This document shows, one piece after another, positions 22,701-35,800 of a stretch of 64,000 nt of DNA (positions are counted from its first letter, which is position 1; each line of letters starts with the position of its first letter). Source of the stretch: Mesostigma viride (lineage: Eukaryota; Streptophyta; Mesostigmatophyceae; Mesostigmatales; Mesostigmataceae). The position numbers and the translations under genes were made by a program. The stretch covers positions 1 through 64,000 of the forward strand of contig RPFO01000050.1 in NCBI GenBank assembly GCA_009746045.1, in the 5' to 3' direction. The notes beneath the pieces were generated by a model. The model had not been told where the DNA came from. It ran no database searches and was given only the letters and a program-made list of their open reading frames with translations.

Positions 22701-25700
22701 ACTACATCGCATGACCTATAACGCAATGCCTATCGCTTTGCCAACATCGCGCGGGCTATATCAAAGAGACAACCAGCGCAGGCCAGAATGCTTCCAAATG
22801 TCCAAGAAAAGCTGCACACAGTGCAAAGGCTATAGCGCGATAGCTTTCGCTGTTTTCTTGCTGTATACTGCTCTGAATCACCCACCTGGCCTTGGGGTCC
22901 ATGGGCTGGGACGCCTTGGCGCGCTCGGCGGGATCCTCCACATCCTCAAATTTGTCGTACAGCGCGTAGATGTAGGGCGCCAGCGGGTGCGAGCAGTGCA
23001 CAAACAGGAGGTTGCTCAGCCGGCTGTTGCGCCGCTTCTCCTCTTCCTGCAGGGACGTGGGCCACAGGAGAGGAAGAGCGGCAGATATGGGCCACACAGG
23101 GAAAAATAAGCGCGGACGGAACAGGGAACACAAATGCGGGCAGCTAAAAGGCGTTGTGAGTTTAAAGTGACAACAAGGACAGAGAGCACGAAAATAGGGA
23201 CGAGAAGAGAGACAAAGAGTATAACATAATTATGACTTGAACTGGATTCATGTAGGACATGGTCGCAGACAGGAAGGTGCATGAATAAGTGCATGAATAG
23301 GCCAAGGCCATGTGCGCCCCATCCACAGCAAGGGCATTAACCGACTAATTAAGCTGTCACGCATGCACCCCACCCACCATGAGCACCTGCTCTGCCCATC
23401 CGTCCCCTTCCCGACCTACAACCACCATTCTATAAAAAAGGAAGAATGATGCTCCAGTGTCAACAAGAGGGCAGACACTGCAGCAGGCGTACGGGCCACT
23501 CCCAGTGAGCGTCTGCTCCATTCACTGTTGTCCCAACTATTTTCCCAACCAAGCTACTACGAATAGTACTAAAGGGGCGCCCCACCCACCGTGAGCGTGT
23601 GCTCCACCATCTCGATCGCGGCCAGCAGCCGCACTTCGTCGATGAAGGGGAGCAGCGCCACGCCCTGGCCATGGAGGGGAGGTTGGTATTGGGGAGAGGG
23701 GGAGTGGAATACGAATGATTTCAGCATGGAAGTACATGCAGGAAGATGGCACGGCGAGCAAACTGAACAAACAAGGTAATATACATTTCTTTTTCAGCTG
23801 AAAAAGAGGCCTCCCATACGTCCCCTAGACCACTTTGAGTACTGACTGCCCATCACAGTTGCGCCACACCTGACGGCTGGCGCAGGTACAAGGTCTAGTG
23901 ACGTACGTTAGAAGCCTAGGCCTGCACTTTGGAACCACACTCAGTGTCGGCACAAAAAGGCCGGCCGGTGCAGTACCCTTGTGACAAGCGCTAGTATTAC
24001 GCTACCTACAGCAGGTCGGTCCGCTTTGAGTCCGTCCATGCGTCACATAAAAAATGAGCGAAGCTCAAAAAATTACAAGGGAAGTGGGCCAAGGGCAAGC
24101 TAGCAAGGACAGGGACCACCCCATCCAAGGGGCGGCGCCATTCGCGGGTGGCCAAGCCAACTAAGATCGACCGACCGCAGGCGTTGACTGCACCGAGAAC
24201 CACACAGGGGGTTGCATTGGGTTTCGCAGAACACTCGTTCACCCTAGTCTGCACACCGCTGCATCATGGAAGGAAAGTGCAATCAATGTTGTGTGATAAA
24301 TTGCATGTGTGTGGAAGTCTAAAAACCGTGTGGCACATTGCATGGGTGTGTAAAAAGCAGGGGCAAGCACAGGCCGTTCCATGGGAACACACGACCCTTT
24401 CACGCCCCACGCTTGGGGCACCGCGCCCAACCCTGTTCACAGCCAACGCTACCATAGCACAACGCATGAAAGTGCCTCGCCGGGGGCTCACCTGCCACGC
24501 GAATCGCTTCCCGTTCATGTCCACCTTGAAATCTGTGGACGGGGAATGGGCGGTGCATGGTAACCTCAGCAAGCAGGAGCATGTGAGCTTATAGAACCAT
24601 ACATACATTGATGGTTAGAAACACACATACATCTCGTGCCCACCTTCAAATCTGCAGGCGGCGAGCTTAGACAACACTAAGCAGAGACGCATGGAGTAAA
24701 AGCGTGGCTCAAGTGGCAGAAACAGCAGGGTGTCCAGGCACATGGCGTCGTATAAGTTATATTCGAGAGCTTCCGGAGCCTTTTGCCTTTATTGCGCTTC
24801 GGTTATGCCCACGTTTACAAAATGAAAACGGCCGCAGCCGTAGATCGCCGTAGCGATAAGTGCAGATTCCTTGCCCTTAAGGGCAAAAAGACTAGCGCAG
24901 TCCCCTTCCAAGCGCAGGACTTAAGCGCATTGCGCTTAGTTTGGTGGCCGTTTCCAGTTAAACCGTTGTAACCGCTCGCTGTCAGCATAGCGCAATGGAA
25001 GGGCAAAAGGCTCCGGAAGCTTTCGATTGGACAGTGCGCGCGTGTCTCAGGCAAAATAAAAAAAATAACATTATGTAATATATTATATAATACATGATAA
25101 ACAATTATATTGGATTATGCGCACATATTACTTTTTCCTGAGATACGTGAGCTCAGGAAAAAGAGTAAGCCGGGGGTCCAACACAGCCCTTGGATCCGCA
25201 TCCCTTGTCTTGTCACCGCCCATTTCCATTATGTCGACAGCCACTGACGCGCTTCACCATTACCAGCATCGCAACAACGAACAGAGGCAGCACTTACAGC
25301 ATGGCATGAGATATCTGCATCCACAACGCACTCATGCCCACGCAACCGTGGGAATTGTGGGGCATGATGTTCCCAACGAGTCCAAATTGCCATCTCGCGT
25401 AGCAGCAAATGGCATGCTTGGCCGCGACTGTGGGTCCTATGAAATGCGGCATCTAACTAAACGTAAACAGGGGTGGCCTGACCAGGTTGCGTGCTTCACA
25501 ACTCTTGCCTCCAGAAGGAAACCCTAAGGGGCAAGAGAGAAATAGCAGAGCCATGTGGCCCTGTAGTTTCACAACATCACCGGCTGGCTATGCAGCAGGC
25601 ACTGACTTGCTGCTGCAGTGAGCCCAGGCCCCCCTTTTGAAAAACCGACCTCGCCCAACAACGCTTGCTATGCATCATGGCAAGCACCACAAGGCTGCAA

Positions 25701-28700
25701 GGCGCTGATATTTGTAATCAAAGCAATGTAAGCAGCCATGCATGGGTATAGCTGCGCTGCAACCAGATGAGGACCCAACAAATCCCTCACCCCGCAGGTA
25801 AAAAGCCACCAGCAAGTGAAGGACTCACCCAGTGGGTAAACAACCTTACCCAGCAGGTAAACTACTCCATCATATATACCATCGGGCAAGGCACTCACCC
25901 AGTGGGTAGAAGTCGATGATGGGTGACTTGGGGTCGCACATCAGCGGGCGGTAGGCCAGCGGCAGGCAGTGCGCGCTGAGGGAGGGAAACCGGGACGGGA
26001 CAAAACGGAGAGACACTGTCAGTGTCCGCTGGGGAGAGGAAAATTGCGGGAATGAGAAGAAACTCATGGCAATGGCGCAAAAACAGGTGAAGAGTAGGTA
26101 GGCTGCATTGAGCATTAAGTCAATTTACTCCAGCTATTTGGATGATGCATCGCCGGTACAGCCCCTCTGCCCCTACTTAATCGAAAGGGTCGAGTGCCAG
26201 CACCACACACCAGGGCCCTGCTATCAGTTTTGACCGGATACCAAGCCATGCAATGCACCAATCTTGACACACGCAACAGCCCCCACTGCAGCCATGCGGA
26301 CACCAGCGCAGCTAACTGCATCCATTGCAAAGTATGTACTCTATATAACTGCATCCATGACAATATGAGTACTCTATATAGCTGCATCCATGACAATATA
26401 TGTACTCCATATAACTGCATCCATTACAATATATGTACTCCATATAACGCATCCAGGTTGTATACCCGGGGGCGAAGGGGGGTAGGAGGTGGTGATGGGG
26501 GGTGGGTCGGCCTTGTAGGGCAGTCACACCGGCGCAAGATGAAACGTTCCGCCTCAAACAACGGCATGGGAGGGCGAAAGCATAGAAATGGACACACACT
26601 GGGGGGGAGCAAGCCAGCACAAAGCCCAATGGGAGCGAACAAGCACGAAGCACGCCGCCCATGAAGCTCCCAGCCGTAGAGCATACTAAGAGGCATCAAA
26701 GTTGCAAGGCACTACTGGGCAGCGCAAGAGTCCAAGCATGGCGCCATGTCATCGCACAGACGGGGCCATGCCATGATTGCAGCACAGCTACGAACGCATC
26801 AGCTATCAGGGCGTGCACACAGGACCATGACAAACGTGCGTGGCCGCCCCGCATGGCATGGCGTGGCATGGGCTCATGACCATTTGGCGAAATGCGCATG
26901 TGGCCGCCCAAGCAACCAATGTGTGTGGCCGTACCCACCTGGCGGCGGGCAGCACGCCCATGAGCTGTGAGAATGGCTTAAACGGCTCCCCTTTCGGTAG
27001 CTCGATGACCATGTCCTCCAGGCCCACCAGGTCCGACGCAAAGGGGGCGTAGTGGTAGGGGAAGTACCTGCCAGGGTGCACGGGTTCGGAGGGTGGTGTG
27101 TCGGAGTGTGTTGTGTTGTGTTGTGTTGTGTTGTGTTGTGTTGTGTTGTGTTGTGTTGTGTTGTGTTGTGTTGTGTTGTGTTGTGTTGTGTTGTGTTGTG
27201 TTGTGTTGTGTTGTGTTGTGTTGTGTTGAATTGTGTTGTGTTGTGTTGTGTTGTGTTGTGTTGTGTTGTGTTGTGTTGTGTTGTGTTGTGTTGTGTTGTG
27301 TTGTGTTGTGTTGTGTTGTGTTGTGTTGTGATGTGATGTGATGTGATGTGGTGCGGGTTCAGGTCATTGTTGTTGTCATGATATGAATACGGGGAGATGA
27401 CATGAGTCATGTGGTACGGGGACTACCTGCCACAGGTGCACGAATGGGAGGGTGCGGTGAGGTGACATATAGGATCATTAATGCCGTCGTGTTGAGGCTG
27501 GTAATACCGTGGGATGATGCTGGCAACCGCACACACAAGATACGGCGAGGCTTGGGGCACTTGGGGCAGGTGATGCCATGCTCAGGGCGCCATATACAAG
27601 CAGCGCCGGGGCAGAGCCAAAAAGGATCTTCACACAACACAGGCCACGTTCTCTAGATCGTATGCCTAAGGGGGGGAAGGGGCGGCACCATATAGAGTAC
27701 AACACAAAGAGATGATAGAGCAGAACACATAGAGATGATAGAGCAGAACATATAGAGATGATAGAGCAGAGCACATAGAGATGATAGAGCAGAACACATA
27801 GAGATGATAGAGCAGAGCACATAGAGATGATAGAGCAGAGTACATAGAGATGATAGAGCAGAACACATAGAGATGATAGAGCAGAACACATAGAGATGAT
27901 AGAGCAGAACACATAGAGATGATAGAGCAGAACACATGGAGACGAGAGGCTTCCTGACGCGTCCACAACATGACAGCAGGATACTGCGCTGGAAAAATAA
28001 AGGAAAGGGAAGCGCAGAAAGCGAGTATCGTGACCGACGGCCATGCCAAGATATGACTGCATATGGGGAAAGAAACACGACCCAAGGGGGTCTGTCATGA
28101 AGCCACAAACTGCTCCTACGCACCCCAAACACGCTAATCCCATATAGCACTAACAATAAGCAACCACAACGTCGCGGCGATGCATACTCATGGTTCCCAA
28201 GACATGCACGCATGGGACAACGGAGCAACATGGAACGAGACGAACAAGAAAAAGCAACATGAATCGTATGGACAGTTAACGAAGCAACAACGATGGCGCA
28301 GGCAAAAGGGGGCGACGGCGCAGGCAAAAGGGGGGGCAGCAAAGGAGACTGGAGCTGTGATCACAGCGTCGCAGCCCAGAAGGTGCAACATGTTCGGAGG
28401 CCGAACCCTTGACGCTCTGACAGCCTTGCGAATCCATAGGGAACGATCCCAAGGAGCCTAAGGAGACCCACCAGTCCCACGAGGTGCACCCCTGGTAGTA
28501 GTACTGCAGCACCCAGCACAGCCCCTCGATGTACTTGAACACGACGTGTTTGCGGACCTCGGCGTCCGTCGTGCCAAACTTCTCCTGGTAGTAGCGCTCC
28601 TTCCACCCGACGTCACCCAGACGCACCTGCGCCGGGGAGATGGGCCAAGATCGCGATTGTGCGGGCACGCCAGTGCGGTGGGGGAACGGACCCACCCCAC

Positions 28701-31700
28701 GCCAGCACGTCCAGCACGTGAGCAAGCCCAGCAAATCCAGTACTGTACGTGCGGGGAGTACCTGGTGACGATTACACAGCCAAAATGCATGGGGAAATGG
28801 ACAAAGAGTCGCGATAAAACAGAATACCTCGTCCTCCTCGTCCCATGGGAGTCTGTCTCTCTCCAAATATGTCACAAGTGGTCCCCCCACCCCACCCCTC
28901 CGACCAACGACCATCTCCTCCTAGAACAATCCTTCCCCGGGGAAAAACCCTCTGGCTCACCCCAGCTTGGCCTCCTCAAGTATGAACGCCCCCCAACACA
29001 CCTTGTCCTTCTCATCCTTGACGAGCACGCCTCACCTTCTGAATATTTATGTTTTATATATAACATAGTAGTTTTATAACATGGTGCCCCCACCAGTCCT
29101 TCCCTATCGTGCATGTGCCCTCCCCGCCATCTTTTCCTCATAGTCCTGGGTGAGCATGTCCCCTTTCTTCTTGCGCATGTACTTCCCCTCGCTGTACACA
29201 TACTCGACCGTGCCAACACTCGTGCACCATCACTGACCCCCCACACACACCTTGTCCTCCTCCTCCTTGGTGAGCATGTCCCCCTTCTCCTTGAGCGTGT
29301 CCTTGAGCTTGCGCAGGAACTCGGCGGCCGCCTCTTCGTTCTTGGCGGCGTTGCTCTCCTCCTTTCCGGCGCAGCACATGTCCCACCACTAGACGCGCCG
29401 CCACGCCCGCGCCCGCGACCCAACCGCAACCCCCACCCACCCACCCACCCACCCACCCACCCACCCACCCACCCACCCACCCACCCACCCACCCACCCAC
29501 CCACCCACCCACCCACCCACCCACCCACCACCCACCCACCCACCCACCCACCCACCCACCCACCCACCCACCCACCCACCCACCCACCCACCCACCCACC
29601 CACCCACCCACCCAGCCACCCACCCACCCACCCACCCACCCACCCACCCACCCACCCACCCTCCGCCACCACAGTCAGCACACACACCGCCCACACCGCG
29701 CCACCATAACCAGGCAGAAACCCCGCCACACAACCGACCGTGCACCACCCACAACAAGGCCCACGCAAGCATGGCCGCGCAGCCATGACCAGCCCACACC
29801 CCGCGCAAACCCACGACCAGCCATGCAAAACCCCACAATAGCGACACTCACCACAAGCACGCCCGCAACACATCCCACACCACCCACATTTCAAATAGGA
29901 AAAAGGACAAATTGTTTGACACTTGCACATCGCATGACCCACCACGAAACACCCACAAAGATGCCACTCACGCAATCCCGCACACCAGCCAGCCCGGACC
30001 CCGCGCATCCATGACGAACCGCGCGATCATATATGCCACCACATGTCACCATCCACCATGGCGACTTCCACACAAGCATGGCCACAGCCCCCACAGCCCC
30101 CACACCATCGCACGAGCAAGTAGAGGGCCAGGTGCAGAGGAGAGGGGGCCACGATGCACGCATGGACGGATGGGAAGTCACCGCGGCCGCCAGCAGGCGG
30201 AAACGACCCGTAGAATCCAACGCACGCGCAAGGCACCGGGCAGTGCACAGGGCCAGGAGCACACAGCCACGCCAGGCAGCGCACCGATGTCAATAGATTC
30301 TCACACAAGAGAATCTACTCACAGAGACATACATTCTCACACAAGAGTTTCCAGGTTAAAAACGGCAACGAGGTTTGACCAATAAAAAGTACTCCACACG
30401 TTTGACCAGACTCCGCAGGCATCACCAGTATATGCCCCTTCTAAGGGACATGTGTTACATATCCTCCCCACGGAGGTATGTTCTTGCTTGCTTAATTAAT
30501 TAATCACCGGTAAAAAGTTCTCTGCACACCAGTAAAAACACTCTGCGTGGTACCCATGACCCCGCTCCATCCCCAGCCGACCGAAACATGCGACTAAATC
30601 TCCATATCTACTTTATCTTTATATCTATATAATCTTCATGCAACCAAGTGGATCACTTTTCATTATCACTTTACTAGTGAAGCAGATCGGATCATCCAAG
30701 TAGCCCAGGTGATAACATTCTGACTCCAGATGTATTAACCATAGACCACCTCACTCATTCATGAATGTAATTACCTCATCGGCCAGGGACTTTGATGGCA
30801 CCGACGTGCCGGCCTCATCCACCCGCAACCGCTTGTCTGCGGGCGCAATGACCGCGACGCCCTCCACCTGCACGGTCACCTCCTCCTCCGTCTCGGGCCT
30901 TGTGTGGCGTGCCAGCAGCGTGGCCTTGAGCGCCTGCGCCGCCCGCTTGTTATCCCCGCCAGCCTTTTTGTCTTCCAACGTGGCCACACTGACTTCCACC
31001 GTCCGCGATGGGCCGGATGCCAGCCGCGAGCCCTCAAACCTCTTTACAGGGACCGCCGTGACCGCGACTTTGGCCATGGCTGCCGCCATCATCATCTGGG
31101 ACCCCCTGCCCGCGCCGTTCACGTTGATGCTATTATTGCTGTCATACCCGCCACCCCGGCCCCTTCCGCGGAACCCCCCCCCGCCACGCCCCCCGTTGGC
31201 CTTTTGGCTCAGCGCACGCTCCTTCTGGCGTGCGTGCATGCGCGCGCGCTTCTGGAAAATCGCGTCCTCGTGCAGTCCCACCGCGGTCATGAACTTCTCG
31301 ACGCGCCCCCGATCGACGACGCCGTTCTCGGACAGGTACCCCCCCAGCTGCGCGAAGTTGTTCTTGTAGATGTGGACGAGCAGGTCGATCGCGCCCTCGC
31401 GGATCTCCAGCGTGGGCATGTGGGGCAGGAAGTCGTTGCCCACGAAGAAGCACATGAACACCCAGTCGTCGAGCAGGCGCTCAGGGTCGGCGGGCGTCCC
31501 GTCCGCGAAGAAGACACGCAGGTCCAGCGTGAGGTACTCTCGCAGGATCCACACGTGGAGGAACTGGGTGGGTGCGTGTGTGTGTGGGGGGGGGGTCGGA
31601 TGGGGGATTCGGGTTTGGGTTTGGGGATGGGGTGGGGGGCCGAGATGGTGGGCAGTTCAAGGGGAGTCAAAATCGGGGGTGGGGGGAGCAGGCAATTTAC

Positions 31701-32842
31701 AAGGTACGTTTTCAAACGCGCCGGGGGGGAGGGAGGCCGGGGTTGGGGGGGGGGGGGGGGGGGGGAACGGGAGCCAAGAAAGGGCACAACAAAGGGCGCG
31801 GAGTGCACTCCTAGATGTGGAATGGGCCACAAGAACAAGAACGAAGGGTGTCTGCAGTTCTGCAGCCGAAAACACGGCTCCATGCCACGAGCGGCCCGCG
31901 CCATGTCTTAGAGTACAAGCAAGGCGACGCCACGAGCATCATATATCAACCAAGCCGTGGATAGAAAACAGAGACAGCAGTGGGGGCACGTAAGACCCTA
32001 AAACAAGCGACGGATCTGGAACGCGGGGATTTATTCATCAACTAATAAGCACGTAACTGCGTCACACGCGGGTGCCAATACAGAGTAAAGGAACCTTCAA
32101 CCCTATATACACAGCGAGAAGGAGGGAGGGCGCCCTAGCTTCTCTCACTGCCACAAGTGGGCAGGCCACAGAGCGCTCCCTCCACAGCATGGTGCCGGGG
32201 CGCAACGCTGTGGGTGCAATACAACGAGTGCAATACCATAGGTAGGCTGACCAATAGCTTTAGCCCAAAACGCGGGGATGACCGATCCTAGGTCTGCTGC
32301 TGCTACGCAATCGCCTCCTCCTGCCATGTGATGCCTGTCCCTGAATGCGGATTTCCTCCTTCAGAAGCTGTACAGGCCCAGGTCCACCTGGCATGACATC
32401 TGCACTGCCATCCCTGGCGTGCCCATACGCCAAGTTGATCAGTGCGGCCAACCCCCCCACCTGGTACGGCTTCTTCGCGATGCTCTCCTTGTCCTCCGCC
32501 TCGCGCTCCTCCGCCGTCGTCTCCCCCGTGCACTCGGCCGCCATGTGGCCCTCCTTGCCGCAGATGAAGCACTTGCCCTCTTTGCTGCCCGTGAAGACCA
32601 CCTGGGTGGGGGTGGGGGTGGGGGGGGGCAGCGCGGGGAGGTACCAGAGGGCCAAAGTGGAGCAGGGGCATGGGGCAGGGCCATCAGAACAGAGCAATTT
32701 GAACAAAGTAGACTTGTCTGAAAATGGCGGAGTTCAATCTCAACATACACTTTGTTCTCACCGGTCCTTCAACCAGGGATATGGTTCCCCTACTGTGACG
32801 GTTACCCCAACAGGTCCACCTACCACTCCCCCCCTCCTCCCC

Positions 32843-32874
<32 letters not shown>

Positions 32875-35800
32875 AGACTTATGCCTTGGCCTTCCTCCCT
32901 TTCACTTCCTCAAATGAATACTGTCGACCGTCCCAAGACTCGCAAAACTACGCGTCGTGGCATAGTCTTCAATGACCACACAATGCGCGCTGTACCTCTC
33001 GCAGGATGGAGAAGTGGGCCTCGTGCGTGGCGAGCGCCAGCATGATGAGATCGGCGTCCTGCGTCAGGGTGAGGGATTACAAGGGACGTTGCAGATCAGA
33101 CAAGGGAGATTAGAGATGGCAAACCAGCCAAAGGCAAACTAGAGAAAGGCCAACTAGAGAAAGGCATAGCACCGAGCGCAAAATAAGATGGCAGGGGAAG
33201 GGGGGGGGGGGGGAGGGCGAGGACGTGTAATGGGCACCCACTGTGAAGACGTTGCGGGGCGGCAAGAGAAGAGATGAGAACGTAAAGAGAGAGACGAGGT
33301 TATGAAGCACGTGGAAACGATTACACCGCAAGATGGCCTAGGTACGCTGTGTTGTCCAAGATGCACCTGCTACTGGCTCGCCAGCAGCCCCTAATGGCAG
33401 TATCTTTGTATGGCAGAACGAAAATTCAAATTGTCTCAAAGATAAGAAACACGATCAAGTACGAAGCATAGAAAATCATAGGGCGACGCAGTCCCTGCCT
33501 GCAGCAAAGCAATCACTCTATACCATCCCTGCCCTCCAACCTGGTCATTCAAGCATGGGGACTGCTCCCCCCGCTGCTCGCCCCGCGCTACTAAAACCCC
33601 TTTTACTACCTCGCACACGACTATATGGAACAACCCCCCCCTTTCACTCACCAGGCCGTGCATGCCATTTTACTCACCAGGCCCTACATGCCCTTTCACT
33701 CACCAGGCCGTACAGGCCCTCTTACTCACCAGGCCACACAGGCCACCAGACCCTTTTACTCACCAAACCGTGCATGCCATTTTACTCACCAGGCCGTGCA
33801 TGCCCTTTGGCGCACCAGGCCGTACAGGCCCGTTCACTCACCAGGCCGTACAGGCAGTGGCGTGTGTTCGGATCAAATCCGGGCAGGTTGCGCTGCGGGC
33901 CCACGACGCCAGGAGCAAGTGCAAGGACAGTTTCAGTCCCATGAAGCCCGTGGTGAACCCTCACCGACAAAGGAGCGATGCGAGAAAACAAATCAGCAGC
34001 TCACCAGAGGGGAAAGATAACTCACCGAACGAAACAGGTATCACGAAACCATGCCTGGTGCACGTTTCCTCTAAACCACGAACACAGTGCGCATGCAAGC
34101 CGCATATCTGTCCACATGAAAAGAGCCGTTTTCCCTAGCTCAGAAGTCAGTAGGCCCCGACGTGAGTACACTTGGTTAAGAATTCACGTATTGCAAACAT
34201 GCCTATTCAACCTATGGGCATGTGCCAAGCGCCCTTGTATGAATCCATCGCCAGACCATGTCTCCTCATGCAAGACTGCCAGACCATGTCTCCTCATGCA
34301 AGACTGCCAGACCATGTCGCCTCATGCAAGACTGCCAGACCATGTCTCCTCGTGCAAGACTGCCAGACCATGCCTCCTCGTGCAAGACTGCCAGACCATG
34401 TCGCCTCATGCAAGACTGGCCTGGCTGGTGGCCTCCTAAATACCATGTACCACACACTCCCATGGCAGAAAGACACCATACCGCAGCATTTCTTGTTGAG
34501 TGTTGTCTGTGTGTGTTTGGTGTGTGTGGCGCGTGTGCGCATGCATGTATGAGTGTGGCGTGTGTGACATGCTTCTCACGACATCTCACGGCCACTCCTC
34601 CACGCCTTGGCCTTCACCCCGAGCTGTGCAACAACCAGCAGTGCCAACCAATCAGTGCGACGCTTCAGACTCCAGACCACGAACAGGTCCAGATGCATAC
34701 AGATTGACTTTGCCTCTCGCCACAAATTCGCCCCTACCTTGCCCCTAACCTTGCCGGAATTTCTGCCGTTTCCATGGCCGCCTCCCACCCTTCTGCCTCT
34801 GCTTTGCCACTCTATCTGACACGCCCCTCCTTTGTTTAGCCCTACCTCTGGCCCCCATGTTGCCCCATCGTTGCCATGCGCGCAGATGGCATACCTGCTG
34901 CCGGATATACTTGACGATTTTGTGCTCGCCCTCCCCGGGCACGTTCGCGTCCGACAGAATGACCTGCGACAGGGCGCGTGGCAAGAACGTTGAAAACAGT
35001 ACACGACCGGGTTGAAAACACAACATGACCGCATTGAAAAGATGACATGAGCACATTGAAGACGCAACATACTAGGCGCACGGCGTGCCGAGCACAAGAA
35101 GAACACGCCGAGCACAACAAGAAGATAACTAGGAACCATAATGGCATGAAATGCATTCAAGAGAAGAGGCGCGTTCATGGGATTCCCGATCACATGAAAG
35201 CAGTGTCAAGATCGCTTCCACACAGATGGAATAGGAACATGAGTGCACTTCCCCAGAGCTGGCATGATGGGACTACCAGCACGTTCCTAGTCTACCGCCT
35301 TGCCTGCCGCCCTTTCCTCTTATTCCCCTCGAGATTCCTCCCCCTTTCCCCCACTATCCACCTTGAGAGCTCTCCAGCTCGCTACTCTCCCTTTCTTCAC
35401 CTTGTGACTCATCACTTGTCTTTCTTGTTGCCAAGCAGGCAGCCCCCCCCCCAGAGGTGCTCACTACTCTCTTTCCCTCCAGCCCAACTCGACGTCTTCC
35501 CGCCTTTACTTTTTCCTGCCTTCACACACCTCTATCTGTACTTTTCGCCCACCTTTCATCTCCCTCGACTTGAGGCTCGTCCACCTTTGCTCTCCCTCAC
35601 CTGCTGAGGTTGCTCACCCTTTATTATTGTTGCCCGCTCTGACGTTCCTCCTCCTGTATTAGTTGCCAACCTCGGAGTCCCACCATGTTTTCCATTTCCC
35701 CCACCTCAAGTACCACCAAGCTTCAAGGGTCCGCACCTCGTGGCTCCTCCACCCCTCCTACACACCTGAAGGTCCCTTTACCTTCGTTCAGAGCCTTCTT

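Noticed and set aside
27052-27410. LCCVV and NTTQH repeat proteins
   Set aside because: Translation of the TTGTG pentamer array in XRN intron 11.
29113-29709. Long frames with THPPTHPP or VGGWVGG repeats
   Set aside because: Produced by the four-base CCCA repeat, open in several frames on both strands; part of an XRN intron.
30904-31911. Plus-strand frame opposite XRN exon 9
   Set aside because: The minus strand encodes conserved XRN residues here; the plus frame is an antisense shadow crossing an intron.
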